This document shows positions 1 through 12,591 of a stretch of DNA of 64,000 nt, in pieces. A program made the translations under genes and the position numbers. How positions within the stretch are numbered: position 1 is the first letter of the stretch; every line of letters starts with the position of its first letter. This DNA is from Steromphala cineraria (taxonomy: Eukaryota > Mollusca > Gastropoda > Trochida > Trochidae): contig OU744732.1 of assembly GCA_916613615.1 (NCBI GenBank), positions 30,700,673-30,764,672 of the forward strand, in the 5' to 3' direction. Below the pieces are notes generated by a model, which had not been told where the DNA came from, did not search any database, and saw only the letters and a list, made by a program, of their open reading frames with translations.

Positions 1-861
1 ACGTCATCCTTAGAAGATGTATACTGTTTGGCGATTTGAGTAACATATGCAAAGCTCTGACACGCTATTGTAGCTTGTGGAATCTTTACCGTGAGTGTTT
101 CGTATATGGATGTTTCAATTGTCAGGGTACTAATGATAAAAAATTTGTAATATAACGTTTGTGTTCAAAAGAACTGTGTTATGCTCAAATAACCATATTG
201 TAGGTATTTAAAGGGGCGAACACGCTTTTAGTGGGAATATAAGGTGAAATAAAAATAAATGGTTCCATTTGAAAGACAATGGATTTTAATTAAATGAAGC
301 AGTAATAAATCAAATATGTAATGTTAAGTTCTGCCATCGATGCCATTTTCTTGCAAAAAATGAATTAACGAAAAATGTGAGGTCATATACTATGGCATTA
401 TACTCTAATCTACTCTACTACATGTACATGTACTCATATTTCCTTAGGTACATTTCCTAAAAAATGACTTAAACTGAGTACTGTCTGCAATGTTTTTTAA
501 TGAAAATCTGACCATAGGTTTTTCTTATAGTAAAGATTTAAGGATGACCACACGACATAATCATAAATAAATCATAAATTAGATTTTTCGAGGTCGAACG
601 TAGATACGATACCTGTTGATGTCATTCGGAGCCGATCGCGTTAGTACAATGATAAAAGACGAAGCAACTCGCGAATCGTATGGTGGCTGTATACATGTCG
701 ACTCAAATGTGCATCAAAACGCGATGAATCAAGATAAAGTGTTTTCTGTCTTGTCAACCGTCATTGCACTCACTGGTAATAGACACATCAAGCTTCATGT
801 ACAGTGTAAGGTGCGTACATAAAATATTTTCTTATGCTCTGGTTACAGAAAAAACTGTTAC
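1..861 (+). repeat. Direct duplication, copy A
   Basis: This stretch matches 2944-4314 in the same orientation. The offset is about 2943 at the start and about 2962 after a 17-bp indel. Base differences are sparse in the shared part. Near 730 copy A joins directly sequences that lie about 480 bp apart in copy B. The window edge cuts the left side, so the true duplication may be longer. It carries a truncated MITE (211-370). Short open frames at 616-822 and 764-979 have no recognisable similarity and I do not call them genes. Confidence 0.9.
211..370 (+). mobile_element. TA-flanked MITE, truncated copy 1
   Basis: This is the left portion of the AAGGGGCAGTAGCACG family, starting after a TA dinucleotide. 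It keeps the family body (the ATAAGGTGA and GCAGTAATAAATCAAATAT blocks) up to the AAAATGAATTAA block, after which similarity stops and no right TIR follows. The same truncated copy sits in the duplicate at 3172, so the truncation predates the duplication. Confidence 0.8.
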
Positions 862-1300
862 CAAAAGAAAGTCAAGGTTTTGCTCAAAATGCAATGCTAA
901 ACCAATCCATTTCTTTACAATACTAAACCAATCAATTATTGTTCCTCAAATGATTAAACGTGCTCAAATGAATACTTGATAATTGATCATTTCTTCTACG
1001 GATTATGATTTAATGGTGAGATTATTGACTCTCGAAAGATAGTAAATTTTGAAATAATATGTTTTCGCGAAAATGTAAGGAAATGAATTTAGAAAATTTA
1101 GTTAAAGCTTTCATTGTAGTTGCAGTAACAAGAGTGAACAACTCATATATCTTGGCATATTTATGCATTTTAGATGCAGTTTTGAATATATACGAAACAT
1201 TCTTTAAAATATATTGAATATCTATGCTAGAATAAGAGAGAACCGAAATGTATTTCGTAAAGGATGAATTATAAATATCTTTTTAAATTGTTCAACAATC
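862..1300. other. AT-rich stretch, nothing recognised
   Basis: No open frame, repeat or RNA signal could be supported here. It separates duplication copy A from the next MITE. Confidence 0.6.
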
Positions 1301-1629
1301 AAGTAGCACGTTTTTTGTTAATTGTATATTTTACATTTTATAATGATAATTGTAAGTTGGTGCTAAATGTATTAGTTTGACAGTGTCAAAAATCTCATAA
1401 CACAAGCCAATTATTCATAGTCAGAGGACAAAGTATGACGATTCTCATAAAATCCATTGGCGGCCATTTTGTGTGAATACCTTTAATTCATTTTGTGTAA
1501 GAAAACTTTACGTTATATATCTGAATTATTACTGCTCCATTTAGTTTAAATGCATTGTCTATCAATTGGAACAATTTTATTTTTTTTGGCATTAGCTTAT
1601 ATTCCCCTTAAAACGTGCTACTGTCCCTT
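1301..1629 (-). mobile_element. TA-flanked MITE, copy 2
   Basis: This is a reverse-oriented copy. The left edge reads AAGTAGCACGTTTTTTG and has lost a few terminal bases. The right edge reads AAAACGTGCTACTGTCCCTT followed by TA. The body matches the other copies. It has no coding capacity, as expected of a non-autonomous DNA transposon. Confidence 0.85.
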
Positions 1630-2943
1630 TAACGGTTGACAGGCATAACAACGAAACAATTACCATTTGAACAAAAGGCTTTATGTGTTTTAATTTTATG
1701 TTTTATGAATCACTGAAAAAGATATAATAAGAAAACTAACGAGAAATACTTCAAACTCTGCAGTAGAGATTTGCCTGGATGGTATACTTGATATTTCATT
1801 AACGAACACAAGATTTGAGTGGTAAAAAGAAGTAGACGTGTTTTATGAATACGTTCGACAAGCGCTGTATTGCTGCCAGAAACAATACATTCTTAAACAA
1901 TATTAAAAATTATTGACCACAAGAAGAGGATAACACCCTAATACAAAAGCTATGAACCAACACCATTTGGAAAAGCAACTGTTGTTTTTTTAAACCAGCT
2001 GGGAGTTCAAGTATCATTAAGTGTTTCAACCATCTCCATCGACTTGGGTGAAACAAGTCATTACCTCCACTTGCCCGGAATGACTTAAATTTAAGAAACC
2101 ATTACTTTAGAGCAGGCCTTCGTTTCGCTGAACAAATTCATCTTGTTGAGGAAATATCTTTAATGGATATAAACGGCAGTATAAGGTGATTTACCGAATT
2201 CAGTTTCACTTCAAAGAAGGGTAACTTCATCTCCAGGAGTTTGCCATCATCCACCTTCTTTCTGAAGAATAATTACTCTATTTGACAGCAATTGGGAGAA
2301 AATAGGCGAAGAAGTTGTCGGTATTGAAAGTGGAACATAAAAGAGCAAGCTTGCCAAGAGAGAAAGCCTTGAGTCGTGCAGTGGAAGAGGCATTACTGAT
2401 AAACTCCGCCTTCATTACAGGAAAGTATTGCTGGAGGCATCTTGGTGATTGCACTTTGTGTTGAGAATAGTGCCAGTGTTTACAGGACATGTATCTTTCC
2501 AACATGCCTCATCAAGGGTGCTGTTATTAATGTTGATGTAATTATTTACAGCAGAAAAGTCTCTCTGAAGTATTGCTGCATTTATTCGTTAATTGGTGGA
2601 GGATCTTATAGGAAATCTTTACTCTCCCGCTTTATTTAGTAAACGACTTGAGAAGATTATACTTTGAATTTCATTTGATCCCTGTCATTTTAATTAGAAG
2701 ATAAATGAGCCTCACCTATTTGAACAGTTTATGTGAGGAAAAAAACAAAGTACAGCAATATAATTAAATAAGTTGGAGGTTTAAATGAATTTTCGTACTG
2801 GCTGAATTTGCGGAACTGCTTTTTCAACATCAAATTGTTGCACAGTGACTAAAAACATAATCATTTGTGCCCTTTATGTTAGTTCAAAAGCACCTTCAAA
2901 AACGTTATGAAATACCAGAAAAAAACAACGAAAATGCAGAGGA
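1630..2943. other. Intergenic, no feature recognised
   Basis: AT-rich DNA between the MITE and duplication copy B. Frames at 2278-2505 (minus) and 2442-2639 (plus) overlap each other, show no domain or motif, and look like chance frames. Confidence 0.5.
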
Positions 2944-4314
2944 ACGTCAGCCTTAGAAGATGTATACTGTTTGGCGATTTGAGTAACATATGCAAAGCTC
3001 TGACACGCTATTGTAGCTTGTGGAATCTTTACCGTGAGTGTTTCGTATATGGATGTTTCAAGAAACTGTTTTTTCTCAATTGTCAGGGTACTAATGATAA
3101 CAAATTTGTAATATAACGTTTGTGTTCAAAAGAACTGTGTTATGCTCAAATAACCATATTGTAGGTATTTAAAGGGGCGAACACGCTTTTAGTGCGAATA
3201 TAAGGTGAAATGAAAATAAATGGTTCCATTTGAAAGACAATTGATTTTAATTAAATGAAGCAGTAATAAATCAAATATGTAATGTTAAGTTCTGCCATCG
3301 ATGCCATTTTCTTGCAAAAAATGAATTAACGAAAAATGTGAGGTCATATACTATGGCATTATACTCTAATCTACTCTACTACATGAACATGTACTCATAT
3401 TTCCTTAGGTACATTTCCTTAAGAATGACTTAAACTGAGTACTGTCTGCAATGTTTTTTTAATGAAAATCTGACCATAGGTTTTTCTTATAGTAAAGATT
3501 TAAGGATGACCACACGACATAATCATAAATAAATCATAAATTAGATTTTTCGAGGTCGAACGTAGATACGATACCTGTTGATGTCATTCGGAGCCGATCG
3601 CGTTAGTACAATGATAAAAGACGAAGCAACTCGCGAATCGTATGGTGGCTGTATACATGTCGACTCAAATGTGTATCAAAACGCGGCGAATCGCCCGTCA
3701 TGAAAATCGTGTTCCAAGGAAGGCTCGACCATAAACCAATGAAATAGGATGATTTTGAAATGTCATTGTAGAATGTGTTTGTGTCTGAATTATGAATCAA
3801 TTACCTTCAAGTTGATGTTAACTGTTTTAGAACTTTTTGTTTGTTTGTTATATTAATCAATAAATATCGATTAAATGAAATTTTCTTGGGAGAAAATAGG
3901 TAAAATAATAAATTGAAAAACATACAAGCTTAAAGGAACAGTTGGACTTTTGTGGATATTTATTTTCGGAACTTTTCCCAAAAAAGTTTAATCCATAGTC
4001 CATACATGTTGAATGGGTTATCTGTAGTCTCAGAAGATAAATGTATATTAAGGTATCAGCCCAAAAATTCAAATACCAGTAAAGATCAAAGGCTGTGTAA
4101 GTAGGTTATGTTCTGTTCGTGAAATGAAGCGTGCCGCATTGTGTTTAGAACTGTCATTAAAATCATTTTTTTCTAGACAAAGTGTTTTTCTGTCTTGTCA
4201 ACCGTCTTTTCAAGTTCTCACTCACTGGTAATATACACATCAAGCTCCATCTACAGTGTAAGGTGCGTACATAAAATATTTTCTTATGCTCTGGTTACAA
4301 GTAAAAAACTGTTC
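2944..4314 (+). repeat. Direct duplication, copy B
   Basis: Copy B matches 1-861. It has 17 extra bases near 3060 and an extra stretch of about 480 bp at 3690-4175. The shared sequence resumes at the AAAGTGTTTT block before 4200 and ends near 4314. From one window it is not possible to say whether copy A lost the 480 bp or copy B gained it. The 480-bp stretch shows no TIR at its edges. Confidence 0.9.
3172..3331 (+). mobile_element. TA-flanked MITE, truncated copy 3
   Basis: This is the duplicate of the truncated MITE at 211-370, carried along in the segmental duplication. Left TIR AAGGGGCGAACACGC follows TA; there is no right TIR. Confidence 0.8.
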
Positions 4315-4684
4315 TAACCATATCAACAAAAAAAGGAATATATCATAGAATGGGACAAAAATAGTATTATCATCCTAAGGATAACAAATAATCATAACGA
4401 ACTTATGTAAAAACAGTCTCAGTATAATTAACGTAAAGATAAATAGTTTCGTTTATGTTTTTTTGTTTCATATAAAACACTCCGTAAAAACTTTTGAGAA
4501 GCCCACAACTGGTCACAAGTTCATTCTCAATGCACGAGCATCATAGCCAGGTGCCAGTACATTTTTTTATACATGTGAAAAAGAATTTCATTCTAAATGC
4601 ACGTGCGACCTAATATAGCCAGTACACTTTTAATGCACGTGAAAACTGTCCGAAATGACAGTGAGCTTTAGGGTTTGGTATAAA

Positions 4685-5385
4685 ATGGATGTTGTCTCTG
4701 GTATTATGTACTATGACTTGGTAGCCGAGAGGGGCAGAAGGTCCAATAATATATTCGACATTTCGTCAGACGATGATGAATTATCACTAGCTACAAAGAA
4801 ATTAGAAGAAACATTTTAAGCACATTTAAGACTTCCGATTAAACTTAACATTTTGGTCGGATGATGGCCGAATATTATATAGTGCAAGTGAAATTGAAGG
4901 AAGCTACGGGCCAGAACGTGAAAACGAAATGACTTGAAAAATTACTATCCTGATAGTAAAAATGTTTTTGTTTTATTTGGTTTACGTGAGTCTTCACTTT
5001 CGTTTATACAAGAAAGTGGGTCCAGGTTATTTCAATTTGCATTACTCACATCATCTTTATTACGTGTTACAACACATTTGTTATGCTTTTGTTTGGACAA
5101 ATAGATATTACGGTTGTTTAAAGTTATAACCAAAGTTTAGTACAGCGTTTACAAAAAAACAATTTGAAGAAGAGTTGATTATAATTTTGTTTCTTTTCCA
5201 GATTATTCGTTATTACAAAGAACAAGTACAATAAGTCAAAACATACGAAGACAAGGTCGAAAGAAGGAACACTAGACGAAACGTCAAGAAAAGAGACAGA
5301 TTTGAATAAATTACTGTGTAGTGTGGACGACTTTCACTCAGTTTCGAGACTACATGCAGTAATCAATTGCATTTCTCTTAACTGA
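4685..5385 (+). pseudogene. Possible decayed or spliced small gene
   Basis: I do not recognise a family. Three coding-looking pieces lie in a row. First, an ATG frame at 4685-4819 encodes 44 residues, with an acidic run (ISSDDDELSL) after a basic patch. Second, a shifted frame at about 4830-4934 contains WSDDGRILYSASEIEGSYG. Third, a 60-codon frame without ATG at 5203-5385 is rich in Lys, Arg and Ser/Thr. It is preceded immediately by a pyrimidine tract and CAG (5199-5201), a good 3' splice site. A weak GT donor occurs near 4956. The frame change between pieces 1 and 2, with stops between them, argues for decay. It could be a relic of a transposon gene or chance; confidence is low. Confidence 0.22.
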
Positions 5386-6660
5386 TGTTGATCAGTTGAA
5401 AAATAATTTGATTTTTTTAATGAAACATAAATTTAGTTTTGTTGATAGATTCTGTACGTCAATGCATGTATATCTATCTTAATATTCTACACTTGTTAGA
5501 AGTTAGGGAAAACTGAAGTGGGAAAATCACTTTCATTAACTTTAAATGTCAGCAGCTCAAATAATGAAGTTCTTTTTTGAAGTTTTGTTCATACCCTAAT
5601 GTATATCTGACATTTGGCTACTGATCTTTAAATTTTAAAGATTTTTTTGAAAAGTTGATTTTTTTTAAATTTTGGATTTTTTAATCACATTTCTGCAGGA
5701 AAATATCAAGCTTTTCACTACCAGAGATATCACTTTCAAAGCAATAAAGTCACCCACGATAAGACCTCAATGTTTTGAACCTGATAACCTGTGACTTTCA
5801 TTGCCTTGTGTCTGACATCGGGACGTTATACAGAAACTGCGTCTCTTATTTCTATGAGTATCTTATTTCAATATGTCAGTAAGATTGTGTTTATTTAATT
5901 AAAATACATAACGTTAACCATGCGCTTAGGTATTTAGTATATAGGGTAAGTATTTCTGAGATTCTTTGGAGTAGTATTCATAGAGAAGAAAATATCATGT
6001 TGAACAGGAATGTAATTGAGAGTGAGAATCCTCGGCAGATACTGAATTTATTACTGGATCTTCTCGGTATGATTTGCGCCCAAACAACAGCAAAGTAACA
6101 TAGGCTCTACAACTGCAACATTCATGACGACGGATATCTAGGGAATTGCAATATACCGAATATGTGTTTAGAGCATTACCCGATGAAGTTGCAATTTCAA
6201 TATCAGTCAACGTTATGTAAAATGTGGGTTCAATAAATTGTTTTATCCAAATGCGTTACTGTGTCTTTTGAATAAAAAATGGTATGAAAATGAATAATAT
6301 AAAATCAAAATTTACTAATAAATAATGAGAACGTTGACGAGACCGTCTCAAAACGTTAAACATTTTGCCACAATAGATTCCTGAGGGACAATGAACGATT
6401 GAAACATAGAGTGACGTCACTGCTGTATTTCAAAGATCGGAGTAGAAGCTGGACTCAATTCCAACCATTCTAAACTATTACTTTATAACCAGAAGTGGAC
6501 AACGCTTCTATCACACACCTAAAAACTAGTCTTATTTGATGCACATTTATCAACATTTAGATTCACTTTGTAATATGTGGTTTTAACTTTTTTCATTCAT
6601 AACACGTGCTGTAAGTAATCCATTGGTATACTTTACCGACAGTCCACCTTGATACTTAGA
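5386..6660. other. Intergenic, nothing recognised
   Basis: AT-rich. A 71-codon minus frame (5995-6210) has no recognisable motif. No repeat structure was evident until the local triplication begins near 6661. Confidence 0.5.
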
Positions 6661-8290
6661 TACATGTATGTGATCATTGAACCGTGTGTCCACAGGGTAT
6701 TTGGTAGAGGCTCGGTTGTTCTGAACTAAAGATCGGTTGATGAAATAACCTCTGTAAGTTTTCGTTCAGTTGCCTTATGTATTTGTGTTGAAGGGTGATG
6801 TCGACTATTGCTAGATTATGTCAGAATATCATTTTCGATGACGCAAGAGCATTAATGTGGCTGAAGGCTGATAATAAATTTCAGCTGTAGTTTCAATTTT
6901 ATCAATTTGTACCTTACTGCCTGTGTCTTCAATGTGTATAAATTAATGCTTAAATATTCCTGTATAAACATATAGACGCAAAATCAATAATGATTAATCA
7001 ATGTAATTTCTAACATACGCTTGACGCAATTCAAATGGAAATCGTGTACATATCAAATTGTAGATTTAAACAATGTCAACATTTTGTGATACTCTCTTAC
7101 ATAAGAACTGTTTTAAACATAGACGGAAGTATATTAGATGAATTGGTAAATAAGATATCCCGTAATTATCACCCACGCCGATCTTGTTCACTTACAAGCG
7201 TACAGACAGTTAATACATACATATATGTCATCATTGAACCGTGTGTCCAAAGGGTATTTGGTAGAGGCTCGGTTGTTCTCGACTAAAGATCGACTGATGA
7301 AGTAACCTCTGTCAGTTTTCGTTCAGTTGCCTTATGTATTTGTGTTGAAGGGTGATGTCGACTATTGCTAGATTATGTCAGAATATCATTTTCGATGACG
7401 CAAGAGCATTAATGTGGCTGAAGGCTGATAATAAATTTCAGCTGTAGTTTCATTTTTTTCAATTTGTACCTTACTGCCTGTGTCTTCAATGTGTATAAAT
7501 TAATGCTTAAATATTCCTGTATAAATATATAGACGCAAAATTAATAATGATTAATCAAAGTAATTTCTAACATACGCTTGACGCAATTTAAATGGAAATC
7601 ATGTACATATCAAATTGTAGATTTAAACAATGTCAACATTTTATGATACTCTCTTACATAAGAACTGTTTTAAACATAGACGGAAGTATATATATTAGAT
7701 GAATTGGTAAAGTAGAGTTGCCTTATGTACCTTTATTAAAGGGTGACGCCAGACCATTACTAGATTATGTCAGAATATCATATTCGATGACGCATGAGCT
7801 TTATTGTGGCTGAAGGCTGATAATAAATTTCAGCTGTAATTTCAATTATATGTATTTGTGACTTACTAAAAAAATGTCTTGTCTAAAAAAAATTATAATC
7901 CATAAATGCAACATTTTTATGTATAAATATATAGAAACGAAATCAATAATCATTTTTTAGATTTATTCTACTATAATTGCTAACATAAGTTAAGCGCAAT
8001 TTAAACGAAAGCCATGTACATCAAATTTAAGAGTAAAACAATGTCAAAATTATATGATACTCTCCAATCTATTTAAAACTAGCTGTAAAGTTATCGTCCC
8101 CTAAGTCCTTACGTTAGGACTTTAACGATAACATTACAGCTAGTTTTAACTAGATTGGATACTTTCTTACACAAGAACTGTTTCAAACATAGACAGGAAG
8201 TATATTAGATGACTTGAAGAAAAAGATATCCCGTAATTATCACCCACGCCGATCTTGTTCAATCATAAGAATGCAGACTGTTAATACATA
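6661..8290 (+). repeat. Local direct triplication, ~560-bp unit
   Basis: Two long copies (from about 6661 and about 7218, offset 557) share the blocks CATTGAACCGTGTGTCC, GTTGCCTTATGTAT and GGCTGAAGGCTGATAATAAA. A third, more diverged and shortened copy runs from about 7713. The block GATATCCCGTAATTATCACC recurs at about 7158 and 8225. The unit is non-coding: the frame at 7035-7286 is not conserved in the other copies. The third copy is interrupted by the hairpin at 8064-8157. Confidence 0.85.
8064..8157. mobile_element. 94-bp hairpin MITE with 7-8 bp TSD
   Basis: A short palindromic element whose arms pair AAAACTAGCTGTAA with TTACAGCTAGTTTT, with an inner stem around AAGTCCTTACGTTAGGACTT. 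It splits the GATACTCTCTTAC block that is uninterrupted in the sister copies near 7090 and 7650. Flanks read GATACTCT (8056-8063) and GATACTTT (8158-8165): an 8-bp target duplication with one mismatch, or 7 bp if the terminal G belongs to the element. An 8-bp duplication would fit hAT-type transposases; that assignment is inferred. Confidence 0.85.
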
Positions 8291-8477
8291 CTATCAGAGT
8301 ATCCACAATACTGCAAACAATGCAACAATTACTGACAGAAGATGGTGCATATGTTTTCAGAACACTTAAGAACAGGATGTAGTCCAGTCAACAATCAATA
8401 GAATAATGAACTATCATTTTTCTTCTTTTTTCACCAAACCAAAGTCACAATGACATTGAAGTTGAAGTCAATTATTC

Positions 8478-8806
8478 CTTTGTTTCAGTAAAAGGCCTTT
8501 GACAATATCATATTTGAGAAAACATGGAAGTATACAATATAAGTTAATTGACATTGAAATTATCTCAATTCTTTTTTTCTTCAGTAAAAGGCATTTGGCC
8601 CACGTACAAAACATATATACAAAACAAGACAATATTATATTTGAGAAACCATGGAAGTATACAATATAAGTTAATTGACATTGAAATTATCTCAATTCTT
8701 TTTTTCTTCAGTAAAAGGCATTTGGCCCACGTACAAAACATATATACAAAACAAGACAATATTATATTTGAGAGAACATGGAAGTATACAATATAAGTTA
8801 ATTGGA
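8478..8806 (+). repeat. 127-bp tandem repeat, ~2.6 copies
   Basis: The block ATGGAAGTATACAATATAAG recurs at about 8524, 8651 and 8778, a period of 127 bp with very few differences. It creates overlapping frames on both strands (8548-8796 and 8565-8759) that merely translate the repeat and are not genes. Confidence 0.9.
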
Positions 8807-8989
8807 TGATAATATCAATGAACGTAGAGTGAGTTCATCTAATATAAAAGAGATAAAAAAGTTTCTAAGTTTTACGTTGTAAACATTTTGTAAGTAACAG
8901 ACTTGAACATAATCAGGTAAATTTGGGATATACTTTCTTCTTGATTCAGCAAAACAAGGACATTTGAATAAAACGTGTAGTTCATCTTA

Positions 8990-9335
8990 AAGGGGCAGTA
9001 GCACGTTTTTAGGGGGAATATAAGGTGATGTCATGAAAATAAAAATAAATGGTTCCAATCTAAAGACAATGTATTTAAACTAAATGAAACAGTAATAAAT
9101 CAAATATGTAATGTAAGGTTAAGCTATGTGATTCCTTTTCTTACACAAAATGAATTAAAGGTGTTCACACCAATGGATTTTATGTGAATCCTTAAAATTT
9201 GTTCTCTGACTATGGCTGATTGGTTTGTGTAATGAGATTTTTGTCACTATTAAAGTAATACATTTAGCATTTACGTACAATTATCAGTGGAAAAGTGAAA
9301 ATATAAAATTGTCAAAAAACGTGCTACTGCCCCTT
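8990..9335 (+). mobile_element. TA-flanked MITE, copy 4 (complete)
   Basis: Complete forward copy of 346 bp. The left end AAGGGGCAGTAGCACG follows TA (8988-8989); the right end CGTGCTACTGCCCCTT precedes TA (9336-9337). At both ends the local context is also TTAA, so a TTAA target cannot be excluded from this copy alone. It is a good reference for the family and is non-coding. Confidence 0.93.
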
Positions 9336-9573
9336 TAAATAACATTATCTTTACATAGCTTACAAAATCTTATTAATCTACGTAATCCTTCTCTTCTTCC
9401 AGTATTTCTTCGTATTGATAGGGCACATATTCTTAGGAAGTAATTCTACTACCTGGTTCTTTGAAGTTATCTGGTTATCATCGAAGCAAATCAATATATT
9501 TTTATTAGACTTATGAGAATATGCTTGTAAGTTTTATTGTGTGAGTTCATGAACATTCAGTATTACTCTATTA

Positions 9574-9904
9574 AAGTGGAAGTAGCACGTTTTTGAAACA
9601 TATTATTTTCACCTTTTCACTCATAATTGTACGTTAATACGAAATGTATTATTTTCATAGTGTCAAAACCCTCATTACACAAACCAGTTATCCATAGTCA
9701 GAGTACAAATTACACAGAGTCACATTAAGTCCATTGACGGTCATTTTTTTAAACACTTTTAATTCATTGCATGGATGTACTTTACATGATATATTTGATT
9801 TAATACTGCTTTATTTAGTTTAAATACATTGTCTTTTAACTAGCACCATTCATTTTCATTTCTCTGACAACACCTTATGTTGCCGGTTTGCTCTACTGCC
9901 CTTT
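9574..9904 (-). mobile_element. TA-flanked MITE, copy 5
   Basis: Reverse copy with mutated termini (AAGTGGAAGTAGCACG on the left, CTACTGCCCTTT on the right), flanked by TA on both sides. The body matches copy 4 in reverse complement, about 240 bp away. The pair forms a long imperfect inverted repeat. Confidence 0.87.
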
Positions 9905-11879
9905 TAAAATATGTCGTATAAGTAAAAACTGTCTGATAAAGGATGCACCCTATGCAGTTTTGTAATTCCATGAAGCGGCCTTAAAATAACTATCACCGTC
10001 GCTCACAAGGGAATTGTGAATTATTGGTTTTTATTTGATCACAGCTACTGACGTATAACATCTTGTGATAACAAATGGCAACTAATGATTGACGCCCACG
10101 CGATGTAACGCCAACCCGATTACTTGAAATGTGAAATGAAATCTTTTTTTTTAAGAAGAATGGGAAAAAAGTGTGATGTAATTTATTATCACTCTGTTTA
10201 TATAAACGTTGACATAAGAAAAGAGAAACACGGTATTTGTCAAGAAATTGAGGATAACCTCTCATAACATATTGTCTGGATAGAAGGAGAACAAGATCAG
10301 GTCGATTATTAAAAGTAAAAAAAAATGAAATTATCTTTTGCTGCAATAAGATTGTTCAACATTTTCTCTCTTCACTGTTGAGATGTCTTTGCCCTAAAAG
10401 GCCCGTGGTCTTACAGCATCAAAATAGTTATTTGTAAATCAAATCGACATTAAGCTGACCTTATTAAATATTCAAAATATTTAGGACGTATAGCACAATT
10501 TTTTACCATCAAAGCAATACAATGTTTGTCAACTTATCATTTACTTATGTTAGAAACATCTTGTTTGAAATCATTAGAGACTCCATACTAATTGTATCCT
10601 CGACCTGGGTAAACTTTGACAGACGTTTTTCATTATATGTACGTTTATCTGGAAATATTAGAATATGAAGGAATAGTTGATTTTTTAATTCTTTAGTTAA
10701 CATGACAGACAATTCAAATTTTGTAAATCAATACCCTATGACCGCTTATTTTGACATGCTCTTGAATTATTTACCCAATAGGAAAAGTTATACACAACAT
10801 CAATGCGTTGTGCATACGTTTATAGCACCCCTGAGTTATTTTTAATATGACGATCTGCTGTATTATATTCCATGTTATGATGCTACATTTAGAAAGAAAT
10901 GATCTCAGTCCTGATTAAATTCAGTTGAACCAATCCATATTAGTGAAAAAAGGAAATAAGATTTCTTGTTTCTGAAAATGTTATAATATTCGATGGATTC
11001 AATCGCAAAACGGAAATGAGATGACATTTAAATGGGTTCTTTAGAAGATTGTTTTCTGATAGTGTTACTGTACTAAAGGAAGAATTTACTTGCCTTTATG
11101 TCACAGCAATCTCGAGGAGATGATTATTAATTTGATAACCTCTTTAACATATGTTACTTATTTCATGAGCTTATCGTTACATATTCTATATTGCATAACG
11201 CTATTGGTATATTTGAAAAAGTTGATGATAAATGTTTCTCTTGAATAACTGAAATGCTTTGCTTAATGAAACACCTATGTAGATTATCCAGGGAAAATAT
11301 AGCTAGAGGTGCTCATGGTAACAGAACAGATGTGCTGAACTATATATTGTCAAATCGAGTGTCTGCCTACTAATCATTATAAACTTTCATAATAATGATA
11401 ATGCTCACGATAAGTAGGGAATGGAAGCCTTTTCCTCGCAAGTATTTTGTAAAGTTGTCAAGCAAGTACTTATACCTAGTTGCGTCATTTAAGCAGATAA
11501 GGGACAAGCCGTGGACGTTCAGACACCCTTGAGTTTATCTTTGGACTACTTCAGGGCCAGGAAGCCTACTTGCGTATCTTGGTACTCAGAGTGCTTCGAA
11601 CGACAATGATCCAATCTAAAAACTAATCCATACATGTATATCCATAAATAACAAACAGTCGATGTTTATCCATTTATGAACCTATTTCGCTATCCCATAG
11701 CTAAAGCGTTTCAGAATTTTTGTATCTACACTAAAGGCAAATTTATTTCGTTGCCTTTAGACGTTTGCCTCGAAAAAAACCTCTATAAATCAACAAATCA
11801 TTTATGCCTGCCCTTTTATTCACATATTCACTTCAACAGAGCTTCTTGTTATCACAAACAGTCACATTTCGAGATCACT
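9905..11879. other. Intergenic, nothing recognised
   Basis: Nearly 2 kb of AT-rich DNA. The longest frame (9993-10346, minus, 117 codons) is low-complexity Phe/Lys/Ser translation without a recognisable motif. No TIR or tandem structure was seen. Confidence 0.5.
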
Positions 11880-12591
11880 TCACTTCCCAACTTCCACATC
11901 GATGGTCATGTCATTGTTCCAAGCAGCTAAGTCAGAAACCTTGGAGTGTTGTTTGATACAACATTGTCATTCGAGTCCCCATCAAGGTAGTCTGCAGGAA
12001 GTCATACTTTCACACACAGAATATCAGCATGATCAGGAAATACATCACTGAAGAAGTAGCAATGACATTAATCAACGCATATGTGTTATCACGCATGGAC
12101 TACTGTAATGGTCTTCTGTATGGTCTACCATCCAACTGCATCCAGTCCCTGCAGAGAGTCCAGAACTGTGCCGCTGGCTTAGTGTCTGGAACCAAGCGAC
12201 ATGACCACATCTCACCTATTCTGCAGAAATTACATGGCTTCCCGTTAAATATCGAATCCAGTTCAAACTCTTGTCTAAATGAACAAGCTCCAGAATATTT
12301 ACAAACCCTGATTCAAATCTATGAACCTGCACGATGCCTGAGATTTTCCGACCGTAACCTCCATTAAGTTCTTTTATTCAGAACTCAAACATTTGGTGAT
12401 CGTACATTTCAAGTCGCCGGCCCTTCTCTATGGAATCAGCTAAAACCTTAGAGACATAGATGAACTTCCGAGATTTAAATCCGGACTTTAAACACATTAT
12501 TTCAGGATTGCATTTGATTGACTACCTGACATTTTCATGTGTTCACTACAGCTCTTCAGGGCAGTTTTATGGTTTTAGCGCTATATAAGTA

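Noticed and set aside
8548..8796. An 82-codon frame and its opposite-strand partner.
   Set aside because: Both are translations of the 127-bp tandem repeat.
9993..10346. A 117-codon minus frame.
   Set aside because: Low-complexity Phe/Lys/Ser translation of poly-A/T tracts; no motif.
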